A stretch of DNA of 64,000 nt from an uncultured Cohaesibacter sp. (GTDB lineage: Bacteria; Pseudomonadota; Alphaproteobacteria; Rhizobiales; Cohaesibacteraceae): assembly GCF_963677725.1 (NCBI RefSeq), contig NZ_OY782507.1, positions 3,038,001-3,102,000 on the forward strand, in the 5' to 3' direction. The notes below the pieces were generated by a model, which saw nothing but the letters and a program-made list of their open reading frames with translations, did no database searches and was not told the origin of the DNA. Below are positions 26,018-33,487 of the stretch, in pieces. Numbering within the stretch: the stretch's first letter is position 1; every line of letters begins with the position of its first letter. Made by a program: the position numbers and the translations under genes.

Positions 26018-26106
26018 TATCTGTCATCCATGAGGCGGGATGCGGGCCAGAAGGGCCAAGCTTGGCAGGTGCTTGAGCCTTACGGGTCAACCATGTCGAA
26101 AATTTG

Positions 26107-26694
26107 TCAGTGCGGCACCAGATATTTCGCCACTATGAAACCACCGATCAGCAGGATCATGGAAATGGTGAAGACCAGACCCAGTCTTTTTTCGATGAAA
26201 TCGCGAATGGGGGGCCCAAGCCAATAGAGCAAGGCCGCAACGGAGTAGAAGCGAATGCCGCGGGCGACAATTGATGCGATGATAAAGACCGGCAGTGACA
26301 ATCCGGTTGCACCCGAGGCGATTGTGATGACTTTGAAGGGGAATGGCGTGAGACCTGCGATCAGCACGATCCAGACACCCAGTTCATTATAGCGCTCGGT
26401 GAAGGAGGCGAATTTGTCCGCATGGCCATAAAAGGCGAGGATCGGCTGGGCAATCTGATCAAACAGGAAGGCCCCGATGACATAGCCCAGAAGCCCCCCC
26501 AGCACCGATGCAACAGTGCAGATGAAGGCATAAAGCCACGCCTTGTCGCGTTTTGCGATGACCATCGGGATCAGCAATGTGTCGGGCGGGATCGGGAAGA
26601 CCGAGCTTTCGATGAAGGAAACCAGCCCGAGAGCCCAGGGGGCACGGGGGCCAGAGGCCAGACCCATTGTCCAATCATACAATTTGCGCAGCAT
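26107..26694 (-). CDS. YqaA/DedA-family membrane protein
   Basis: A 195-residue membrane protein with about four to five helices of the SNARE-associated (DedA) superfamily. Recognisable parts are FIESSVFPIPPDTLLIPMV near residue 27 (conserved acidic and proline residues) and LTPFPFKVITIASGA near residue 115. DedA proteins are thought to move or flip polar lipids and affect envelope stability; the YqaA branch is less studied. It is the first gene of a likely pair with dsbB. Exact function is not known. Confidence 0.9.
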   Translation of the reverse strand: MLRKLYDWTMGLASGPRAPWALGLVSFIESSVFPIPPDTLLIPMVIAKRDKAWLYAFICTVASVLGGLLGYVIGAFLFDQIAQPILAFYGHADKFASFTERYNELGVWIVLIAGLTPFPFKVITIASGATGLSLPVFIIASIVARGIRFYSVAALLYWLGPPIRDFIEKRLGLVFTISMILLIGGFIVAKYLVPH

Positions 26695-26846
26695 GAGGGT
26701 TTTCTTTCAGTTATCAGCCGTGAGCCAATCGGTTCCTGTTCAGATAGGGCAATTGTGGGCCTTGGTCCAGTGGCGTGAGAATAGGGCGCACTGGTTAAAG
26801 GGGTGTCAAATCGTGTTGACTATGGAAAAATTGTGACGCTTGTCTG

Positions 26847-26874
26847 TTGACGGGAGAAATTTTGGTTCTATATT
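26847..26874 (+). promoter_or_regulatory. Sigma-70-type promoter of tRNA-Leu
   Basis: TTGACG and TATATT are separated by 16 bp and end 12 bp before the tRNA, which fits a short leader. Confidence 0.75.
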
Positions 26875-26886
26875 CCCACCTCACGT

Positions 26887-26973
26887 GCCCCTGTGGCGGA
26901 ACTGGTAGACGCGACGGATTCAAAATCCGTTTCCTTCACCGGAGTGCCCGTTCGAGTCGGGCCAGGGGCACCA
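26887..26973 (+). tRNA. tRNA-Leu (anticodon CAA)
   Basis: An 87-nucleotide tRNA with a long variable arm, as expected of leucine tRNAs. Acceptor arms gcccctg and caggggc pair perfectly, and the 3' CCA is encoded. The anticodon stem acgga/tccgt encloses the loop ttcaaaa, giving anticodon CAA at 26921-26923 (reads UUG). The D-arm ggcggaactggtagacgc and the TPsiC loop gttcgagtc are typical. A clean promoter lies just upstream. Confidence 0.97.
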
Positions 26974-27064
26974 TTCTCTTCCTGGACAATTTTTCAAAAA
27001 TACGGCTCTGCGCACAATGATTGCGTCGCTGGCTATCAGCGTTCTGTTGCTGGATGCAACTTTG

Positions 27065-27832
27065 TCACAGCAGGTTGCGGGCCGCGTTGAAGAGCATCAT
27101 CAGCGCAAGGCTGGTCAAAAGATATTTGAAGATGGTGCGGAACAGGCTTTCATTCATCATGTGAAGGATACGCGCGCCGCTCATCGTACCCAGCTGCGCA
27201 GCGATCAGCATCACGGTCAGAAAGCCTATCCAGTTCTGAAAGGCAAAGCCGACAAGGCCGAAGGCTATGATCTTTAGGGCATGCTGGAGGGTCATGGCTG
27301 TGGCGTGGGTGGCGACCACGCCCTGCCGGTCTGATGCCTTGCCTGCGACAATGGTGGCGACCAGAGGTCCTGTCGCGCCGACAAACATGCCGATCAGCGA
27401 AGAAATGGCACCCCCCACCCCAATGATCGCCGAGCCACCTTGCATGAATTTGGGTCCCGGTGCCCAGACCAGAAACAACACGAACAAGGCAAGGATGATT
27501 TTGAGCAAAGCGTCAGGCAGCGAGACAACGAGTTGTGACCCGATTGCCGTGCCGATGATTGCGCCAGAGGCAAAAGCCAATATGAAGGACCATTTGATAT
27601 GGGCGCGCAGATGCCACGCGCGCCCTGCATTGGAGCCCATCTGGACGATGCCATGGATCGGGATGAGGGTGGCGACGGGGATCGCCGTGCTCATGATTGC
27701 CAAAAGTGCGACCCCACCTCCAATGCCAAAAGCCGCGGTCATGGCGGAGGTGGCATAGGCGGCAACAAACAGCCCCCAGAGCGCCAGCTCGCTAAGGCCG
27801 GTATCGGCAAAGAATGGCAAATTTTCAAGCAT
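27065..27832 (-). CDS. TauE/SafE-family sulfite exporter-like protein
   Basis: A 255-residue membrane protein with about eight helices in two related halves (FGIGGGVALLAIMS near residue 37 and VGGAISSLIGMFVGATGP in the second half), the mark of TauE/SafE proteins. The family exports sulfite, sulfoacetate or other organosulfur anions, but many members have unknown substrates. The start at 27832 follows an AGAGGTG site and is preferred over a 24-codon longer frame. The M20 amidohydrolase gene ends 35 bp upstream on the same strand, so the two are probably co-transcribed. Confidence 0.9.
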   Translation of the reverse strand: MLENLPFFADTGLSELALWGLFVAAYATSAMTAAFGIGGGVALLAIMSTAIPVATLIPIHGIVQMGSNAGRAWHLRAHIKWSFILAFASGAIIGTAIGSQLVVSLPDALLKIILALFVLFLVWAPGPKFMQGGSAIIGVGGAISSLIGMFVGATGPLVATIVAGKASDRQGVVATHATAMTLQHALKIIAFGLVGFAFQNWIGFLTVMLIAAQLGTMSGARILHMMNESLFRTIFKYLLTSLALMMLFNAARNLL

Positions 27833-27867
27833 GATCACCTCTTTTGGGGCGCCCCTTGAAGGGCCGA

Positions 27868-29034
27868 TCAGACAGGCAAGGCGGCCTCGACGATCTTGAC
27901 CCAATAGGATGCGCCAATGGGAATGAGGTCGTCATTGAAGTCATAATCGGGATGATGCAAGGAAGCGCTGTCACCATTGCCAACAAAGACGAAGGCACCG
28001 GGACGTTCTTCCAGCATGAAGGAGAAATCCTCCGAGCCCATGGAAGGGGTCATCACAGCGTCGACCCGGTCGTCACCGGCCAGATCCTTGGCCACTGCCT
28101 CTGCGATTGCCACTGGCGTGCCATGATTGACGGTAACCGGATAATCGCGGTGATAGGTCAGCGTGGCTTTGGCTCCATAAAGCGCAGCCGTGCCTTCGAC
28201 AATTTCGGTCAGACGCTTTTCGGCCATGTCACGGACAGCGGGGTCGAGGGTGCGAACCGTGCCTTCAATGAAACCGGTCTGGGGCACAACATTGTCGGTG
28301 AAGCCTGCCTTGATGTGGCACAGGGAGACAACGATGGCGCTCTGCGGATTGGAATTGCGACTGACAATGGTCTGCGCCGCCTGCACGATGGCGGCCATCA
28401 CCACCACGGTATCAATGCCTTCATGGGGCTTTGCAGCGTGGCATCCCTTGCCCTCGACATCGATCATGATGCGGTCGGCTGATGCCATGATGGGGCCGTC
28501 CTTCATGCAAAAGGCGCCGAGCGGTACACCGGGCCAATTGTGCATGCCATAGACTTCGTCGATCGACCAGCGATCCATCAAACCATCGGCAACCATTTCG
28601 CGGGCTCCGCCGCCGCCTTCCTCTGCGGGTTGGAAGATCAACGCCACACGGCCATCGAAATTGCGGGTTTCCTGAAGGTATTTTGCCGCAGCCAGCAGCA
28701 TGGTGGTGTGGCCATCATGGCCGCAGGCATGCATTTTGCCTTCCACTTTGGAGGCATAGGGCTTGCCGGACGTCTCAACCAGCGGCAGGGCATCCATGTC
28801 GGCGCGCAAGCCTATGGTCTTGCCCGATAGGTTGCTTTTGCCTTCAATCACCGCGACAACGCCGGTTCTGCCAATATTTGTGGTGATGTCCGTGATGCCA
28901 TAGGAGGTAAGCTCCTTGACCACGCGCTTGGCGGTTTCATGGACGTCGAATTGCAGCTCTGGCTGCTGGTGCAAATCGCGCCGGACTTTGGTGAGTTCTT
29001 CGTGAAAGTCGGCAATACGATTGATGATTGGCAT
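27868..29034 (-). CDS. M20-family amidohydrolase (aminoacylase/hippurate hydrolase-like)
   Basis: A 388-residue M20D metallopeptidase-like amidohydrolase. Metal-binding segments are visible: RADMDALP near residue 77, ACGHDGHTTMLL near residue 102, the catalytic EEGGGGAREM near residue 138, and GSEDFSF near the end. Enzymes of this group remove acyl groups from N-acyl amino acids such as hippurate, or act on indole-amino-acid conjugates; the substrate is not known here. I chose the ATG at 29034, where homologues start (MPIINRIADFHEEL). It is divergent from the D-Ala-D-Ala carboxypeptidase gene. Confidence 0.92.
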   Translation of the reverse strand: MPIINRIADFHEELTKVRRDLHQQPELQFDVHETAKRVVKELTSYGITDITTNIGRTGVVAVIEGKSNLSGKTIGLRADMDALPLVETSGKPYASKVEGKMHACGHDGHTTMLLAAAKYLQETRNFDGRVALIFQPAEEGGGGAREMVADGLMDRWSIDEVYGMHNWPGVPLGAFCMKDGPIMASADRIMIDVEGKGCHAAKPHEGIDTVVVMAAIVQAAQTIVSRNSNPQSAIVVSLCHIKAGFTDNVVPQTGFIEGTVRTLDPAVRDMAEKRLTEIVEGTAALYGAKATLTYHRDYPVTVNHGTPVAIAEAVAKDLAGDDRVDAVMTPSMGSEDFSFMLEERPGAFVFVGNGDSASLHHPDYDFNDDLIPIGASYWVKIVEAALPV

Positions 29035-29317
29035 GGATGGGGGCCTTGTTTGGATAGGAGTGTTCGTCTGGGCGGCCTGTGTAGCGCGCCCATCGCATAG
29101 AACTTGCTGTCCCGCGATCGCGATGAGATTAGAGGGGGCGTTGGACAAGGGCAAGGGCTTTGTCTTATCTCGTCTTGGGTGAATATGCCATGCGGTGATT
29201 GGGGCTTGTTCCGTGCGGGTGCATCCGTTAGAGAGGAAGGGGTCTTGTTCCTTGCGTTCTTTCCTGACCCGTCAGACAATCATTCTTGAACCGCCTATCT
29301 TCGGAGAGTTTCGGATC

Positions 29318-30562
29318 ATGCGTCCAGCCTTTGCCATCATAGCCAAGTCAACCAGCAAAGACAGTCTGGTCTCTTCCTGCGGGCGTGTCGCGTCCTTCGC
29401 GCTGATCCGTCTGGGGCTCGTTGTGCTGATGGGCGGGATGCTGGCTCTGAGTGGTCCTGCAGAGGCGGCGAAGAAAGCCAAGCCTGCGGAAAAGCAGGAT
29501 TTGGTTCTTCCCTCCAATCCGCTGTTGCTGATGGACGTGCAGAGCGGCAAGGTGCTCTATCATCAGAAAGCCAATCAGAAATGGTATCCGGCGTCTCTGA
29601 CCAAACTGATGACCGCTTATGTGACCTTTCGGGCGCTTGCGGCCGGTGAATTGTCTGAAGACAGCGTGGTGACCATTTCCGCACATGCATTGGCGTATCC
29701 GGCGTCGAAAATGGGCTTTAAGGTTGGCACCCGGTTGACCGTCGATAATGCCTTGAAAATGGTTCTGGTCAAATCGGCCAATGACATTGCCGCCGCTTTG
29801 GGCGAACGGGTGGCGGGCAGTGAGCCAGCCTTTGCGGCGCGCATGAACAAGGAAGCTGCGCGTCTGGGCATGACGGCGACGCATTTTGTCAATGCCAATG
29901 GCTTGTTCCATCCCGATCAAACCACATCGGCGCGCGACATGGCGGTGCTGGCCCGGCAGATCCTGCTTGAATTTCCCCACTATCGTCCACTCTTCCGGAT
30001 TCCGGCCATTCGCCATGGCAAGCGCGTTTTGCGTTCTTACAACAAGCTGTTGGAAACATTTCGCGGTGCCAATGGCATGAAGACCGGTTTTGTCTGCGCG
30101 TCGGGCTACAATCTCGTCTCTTCGGCGACCCGCAATGGGCGTCAGTTGGTGGCTGTGGTGCTCGGTGCGCCGAACACTCAGGTTCGCTCTGAGACGGCAG
30201 CCTTCTTGCTAACCCAAGGCTTTGTGCGGCAGGATATGGCGCCGGGTGCGGGCAGCTCGATTGCTGATGAGGCTCAGTTTGGTGCAATAACCCGCCCCCG
30301 TGACATGCGAGCGGAAATTTGCCCGGGTGGCAGGCCGAAATGGAACGGGCATGTGGAGTATAAAGTCAGCTTCCTTGATCCACGATTCAAATTGATGGAG
30401 CCGGTGCGGGTTTATACAGGCGTCAAGGAAAAGCAGATTGTTTTGCCACAAATGATGGCGCAATTGCCGTTGGCCAGTCCGTTCGAAAAACCGGTATTGC
30501 CGCTGAAGGCGCAGAAGGGTGATGTGGTGCGCCTGGCCGATTTGCCGCGGCCGAAACCCTGA
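29318..30562 (+). CDS. D-alanyl-D-alanine carboxypeptidase (PBP5/6-like)
   Basis: A 414-residue serine peptidase that trims the terminal D-Ala from peptidoglycan stem peptides in the periplasm. After a signal region (residues 28-50, ending GPAEA) come the three active-site motifs: SLTK (S93, K96), SAN (153-155) and KTG (255-257). A C-terminal region of about 120 residues follows, ending in a proline-rich tail, possibly membrane-associated. The start at 29318 has a GGAGAG site. The gene stands alone between divergent and convergent neighbours. Confidence 0.94.
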   Translation: MRPAFAIIAKSTSKDSLVSSCGRVASFALIRLGLVVLMGGMLALSGPAEAAKKAKPAEKQDLVLPSNPLLLMDVQSGKVLYHQKANQKWYPASLTKLMTAYVTFRALAAGELSEDSVVTISAHALAYPASKMGFKVGTRLTVDNALKMVLVKSANDIAAALGERVAGSEPAFAARMNKEAARLGMTATHFVNANGLFHPDQTTSARDMAVLARQILLEFPHYRPLFRIPAIRHGKRVLRSYNKLLETFRGANGMKTGFVCASGYNLVSSATRNGRQLVAVVLGAPNTQVRSETAAFLLTQGFVRQDMAPGAGSSIADEAQFGAITRPRDMRAEICPGGRPKWNGHVEYKVSFLDPRFKLMEPVRVYTGVKEKQIVLPQMMAQLPLASPFEKPVLPLKAQKGDVVRLADLPRPKP

Positions 30563-30574
30563 GCCTCTTGGCGC

Positions 30575-30796
30575 TCACCCTTTCTCTATCAGAAACCGCA
30601 TTTTGCCCGGCTCAGGCTCTCGGCTTGAGAGAAGGTGATGGCCATGTTCCTTGCAGAAATGCGGCAGGTCGATCACCGACATCGGGTCGGTTGTGGTGAC
30701 CTCTATCCGATCCCCTGCGGTCATGGCTGATAGCGCCTTTTGAGTGCGCAAGACGGGCAGGGGGCATTTGAGGCCGCTGAGGTCTAGGTCTTGCAT
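30575..30796 (-). CDS. TusA-type sulfurtransferase
   Basis: A 73-residue protein of the SirA/TusA family with the catalytic cysteine in KCPLP (C11). TusA relays sulfur from a cysteine desulfurase, in E. coli for tRNA 2-thiouridine synthesis, and in other bacteria for cofactor sulfuration or sulfur oxidation. The fold pattern (ITTTDPMSVIDLPHF-like segment, here beginning VTTTDP) is intact. It converges on the carboxypeptidase gene with only 12 bp between stop codons. No tusBCD genes are near, so the pathway is not defined. Confidence 0.92.
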   Translation of the reverse strand: MQDLDLSGLKCPLPVLRTQKALSAMTAGDRIEVTTTDPMSVIDLPHFCKEHGHHLLSSREPEPGKMRFLIEKG

Positions 30797-30911
30797 GAGG
30801 CTGGATCCATCTTACGTACACTAGGAATGATGATTCCGGTTTCTAGGGCTTTGGCATCCATGTCGCAAGCGATATTGGGCCAGTATTAAAGCCAGTATTA
30901 GGGGAGACGAT

Positions 30912-31463
30912 ATGCAGGCAGAACAAAAACAACCGCAAGACGTTTTGGATTTCTGGTTCGGGACCGATCCGAAATACTGGTTTGCCAAGGATGATGAATT
31001 TGATGCGGAAATCCGCGAGCGGTTCGCGCCGGTGCTCGAAGCGGCACGGTCCGGGCAGCTCGACGCCTGGAAAGATAGTCTGCATGGCACGTTGGCTCTG
31101 GTGATCGTGCTGGATCAGTTTTCGCGTAATCTTTATCGCGATTCCGCTGAAGCTTTCATGCATGATGATGAATCGTTGCATCTGTCGCGGTTGCTGGTGG
31201 CGCATCCCGACTGGGATCAGCTCAGCAAGGATGAAAAGACCTTTGCCGTAATGCCGATGATGCATGCGGAAGATTTGCACGCGCAGGAGGAATGCGTCGC
31301 CTGGATGAAGCGGATTGGCAACGAGAATTCCGAGCGCTATGCAATCATCCATCGAGACATCATTGCTCGCTTTGGTCGCTTCCCCCATCGCAACGCCGTG
31401 TTGGGGCGTGAAACAACCTCTCAGGAGCAAGCCTTCCTTGATGATGGTGGCTTTGCGGGGTGA
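30912..31463 (+). CDS. DUF924 family protein
   Basis: A 183-residue protein of DUF924, a helical, TPR-like family common in Proteobacteria. The N-terminal DVLDFWFGTDPKYWF, the LILDQFSRN-like segment (here VLDQFSRNLYRD near residue 72), the HAEDLHAQE run and the C-terminal FGRFPHRNAVLGRE motif are all recognisable. Charged and histidine residues are well conserved in the family, but no biochemical role is established. It stands alone, divergent from tusA, and is followed by two hairpin terminators. Confidence 0.92.
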   Translation: MQAEQKQPQDVLDFWFGTDPKYWFAKDDEFDAEIRERFAPVLEAARSGQLDAWKDSLHGTLALVIVLDQFSRNLYRDSAEAFMHDDESLHLSRLLVAHPDWDQLSKDEKTFAVMPMMHAEDLHAQEECVAWMKRIGNENSERYAIIHRDIIARFGRFPHRNAVLGRETTSQEQAFLDDGGFAG

Positions 31464-31498
31464 ATGTCCCCCTCTTTTGGCGCGCCAAATGGGCATGA

Positions 31499-31525
31499 GA
31501 AGCGCGGTTTAGCGCTTTTCTTTTA
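31499..31525 (+). terminator. First terminator after DUF924 gene
   Basis: Arms aagcgc and gcgctt around a six-base loop are followed by a T-rich tail (ttttcttttatt). Confidence 0.6.
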
Positions 31526-31553
31526 TTAAAGTTAATAGTTCGTTTGGCTTTTC

Positions 31554-31580
31554 AAAGCGGGGCTTTTGCCCCGTTTCTTT
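31554..31580 (+). terminator. Second terminator after DUF924 gene
   Basis: Arms aaagcggggc and gccccgttt with a four-base T loop, then a T-rich tail. It backs up the first hairpin. Confidence 0.7.
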
Positions 31581-31805
31581 ATGAAATCCCTCAATTTTTA
31601 GCAAAATTACAGCGAAAACCGGATAACGCCCCAAAAAGGCAAGGCGGAAAGTTGGTACGAAACGCGCTCAGCTAGCGTGATCGATTAACCTAAAGGTGAG
31701 ATTCTGCCATCTCGTATCTGAAAAACTGCTTATATTGGTTATGGCTCACCGAAACCGTCAGGGCGGAGTGAGAGATATAGGACATCAATTACGGGACCGG
31801 ACAGA

Positions 31806-32900
31806 ATGCTGCTGAAAGCGGAGAAGGCGTTGCATGTGAGGGAGACAATGGATCTGTTTGACAGTCCATTTGTGCATTCGGCGTTCGTTAAAGCCGCCGA
31901 TGGGCGCATTTGTGCCGGGCCGGTTCGGCAGATTGAACAAGGCGGCTATCACTTTACCTATGAGGTCAAACGCGCAGCTCCCGCTATGGGTGCACGCTAT
32001 GCGACCCTGTGGGGCACTGGCTATGGTCCATGTGGTGGCTGTTTTCTGGGGCGAGACCACGGGCAGCAGCGCAATGAAGCGGATTTTCGGGCCGGGCTTG
32101 AAGCTTTGGCAGCGGAAAGTGGCGCGGATTTTCTGATATGGCCTTACTTTCCGATTGAATCGCGCGAATATCAATGGCTTGGCAATTGGATGGATGATCG
32201 CTTGCGTGGTCGTGACGCAACATTGGTGCGGCGTGTGCTTCAGCGGGCTTTTCTTGATTGCCGTGCAGCAGAAGACGCCGGGGGTGCGGGCCTGTCTCTG
32301 AGTCGGAACAAACGCAAGGTGATTGGCCGGCAAACCAGACGGTTGGAAGAAATGGGCAGCGTGCAGTTTGTTTCTACCCGTGGCGGTCTTGATCACGAAT
32401 TTGCGCTGGAGCATTTCCTCAAGGTAGAGGCATCTGGCTGGAAGGCGCGCAAGGGAACGGCTTTGTCTGTTGTGCCTGCCCTTGATTCCTTTGCACACGA
32501 ATTTATCTTGCCTCTTTTGGCAGAAGGGCTCGCGCGGATTGATCTGATGATGCTTGATGATCATTGCATTGCCGGGCTTGTGTCGCTGCAAGCAGGGCGC
32601 GGCCTGTTTTCCTGGAAAACCGGAATGGACGAAGTTTACAAACGCTTCTCACCGGGCGTGCATATCCTGCACCATATCAGCCAACAGGCGATTGCCGATC
32701 CTGAAATTGACTATATTGACAGTTTGGCCGATGCCGGGCATCCGGTCGCAGAACATATCTGGGGTGGAATGCGCACCTATGCGCAGCTTTTCCTGCCACT
32801 CAATGCTCATGGCAGTTTGGGCGCGCTCAGCTACAGCGCTGCGGCGGATAGCAAGCAACAGGCGCGTTATTGGGCAAAGCGAATGCTGGGCCGCAGCTGA
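31806..32900 (+). CDS. BioF2-like GNAT acetyltransferase
   Basis: A 364-residue protein whose C-terminal half matches the BioF2-like (FemAB-related) acetyltransferase domain: SRNKRKVIGRQTRRLEE, then FLKVEASGWKARKGTALS near residue 205, LDDHCIAGLVSLQ and FSWKTGMDEVYKRFSPG. In relatives this domain appears in envelope polysaccharide or cellulose-like loci, acylating sugars or peptides; no such locus is visible here. The start is the first ATG with a weak GGACCGGA site; a Met at codon 15 is possible. Its 3' end overlaps the convergent CAP-protein gene by 34 bp. Substrate unknown. Confidence 0.8.
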   Translation: MLLKAEKALHVRETMDLFDSPFVHSAFVKAADGRICAGPVRQIEQGGYHFTYEVKRAAPAMGARYATLWGTGYGPCGGCFLGRDHGQQRNEADFRAGLEALAAESGADFLIWPYFPIESREYQWLGNWMDDRLRGRDATLVRRVLQRAFLDCRAAEDAGGAGLSLSRNKRKVIGRQTRRLEEMGSVQFVSTRGGLDHEFALEHFLKVEASGWKARKGTALSVVPALDSFAHEFILPLLAEGLARIDLMMLDDHCIAGLVSLQAGRGLFSWKTGMDEVYKRFSPGVHILHHISQQAIADPEIDYIDSLADAGHPVAEHIWGGMRTYAQLFLPLNAHGSLGALSYSAAADSKQQARYWAKRMLGRS

Positions 32901-33487
32901 GACATGCTGTCTTCCGGTTTTGGTTCGTAGGGCTTGGCCAGAATAAGGGTCCAGAAGACCTTGTATTTCGCGTTCGGGCGATAGCTCGTCGCAATCCCCA
33001 TTTCAGTCACGCTTTTGCGAAGCATATTGGCATTGTGATCGCGGGAATCGCGCCAGCCTGAAAAGGCTTCGGCCAGTGTCCAATAGCCAGCACTGATATT
33101 CTCTACCGCAATGTCCGGTTCATAGTTGGCCTTGTTGAGGCGTTTGATCAGGGTTCGGTCTCGGCCCAGAGTATGGCTGACCTTGTCGGCGGCGGCCATG
33201 GCATTGGCCTGTTCCTGCGCCGCAGCGATCAGTTTGTCGCTCAGGGTCAGGAGGCTCAATCCGTGTTTGTTTCGATAGGCATTGAGAATGTTAAGGGCTT
33301 CCTGAGGATTGACCGTGGCGCCAGTGCGGTTGAGATGATCATACATGATCGGCTGGGTGATTTGTGGCCCCTGACTGCATCCGGTCAAGGCGAATGGCAG
33401 CGTGGCCACCACTCCTATTGCCAACAGGTGAGCGAGGCGGCTTTTTCGGTCCGCTAATATTCGGATGTCATGCGGTTGCCGCAGCAT
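32867..33487 (-). CDS. CAP-domain lipoprotein
   Basis: A 206-residue secreted protein with a basic N-terminus, a hydrophobic helix and a lipobox (ALTGCS) at about residue 37, then a CAP/SCP domain. Family residues are visible: LNAYRNKHGLSLLTLSDKL, the HTLGRD segment, and the signature AENI-like VENISAGY followed by AFSGWRDSRDHNANML. CAP proteins in bacteria are of largely unknown function and often sit in the envelope. The ATG at 33487 has an AAGGGG site and lies inside the 3' end of the MscS-type gene (20 bp overlap), suggesting translational coupling. Confidence 0.88.
   Translation of the reverse strand: MLRQPHDIRILADRKSRLAHLLAIGVVATLPFALTGCSQGPQITQPIMYDHLNRTGATVNPQEALNILNAYRNKHGLSLLTLSDKLIAAAQEQANAMAAADKVSHTLGRDRTLIKRLNKANYEPDIAVENISAGYWTLAEAFSGWRDSRDHNANMLRKSVTEMGIATSYRPNAKYKVFWTLILAKPYEPKPEDSMSQLRPSIRFAQ

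Larger units (their letters stand above)
31464..31805. other. Intergenic region between DUF924 and BioF2-type genes
   Basis: Holds two tandem terminators in its first third. The rest (31590-31800) must contain the promoter of the acetyltransferase gene; a tatatt box near 31731 is a weak candidate. No gene is seen. Confidence 0.5.
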
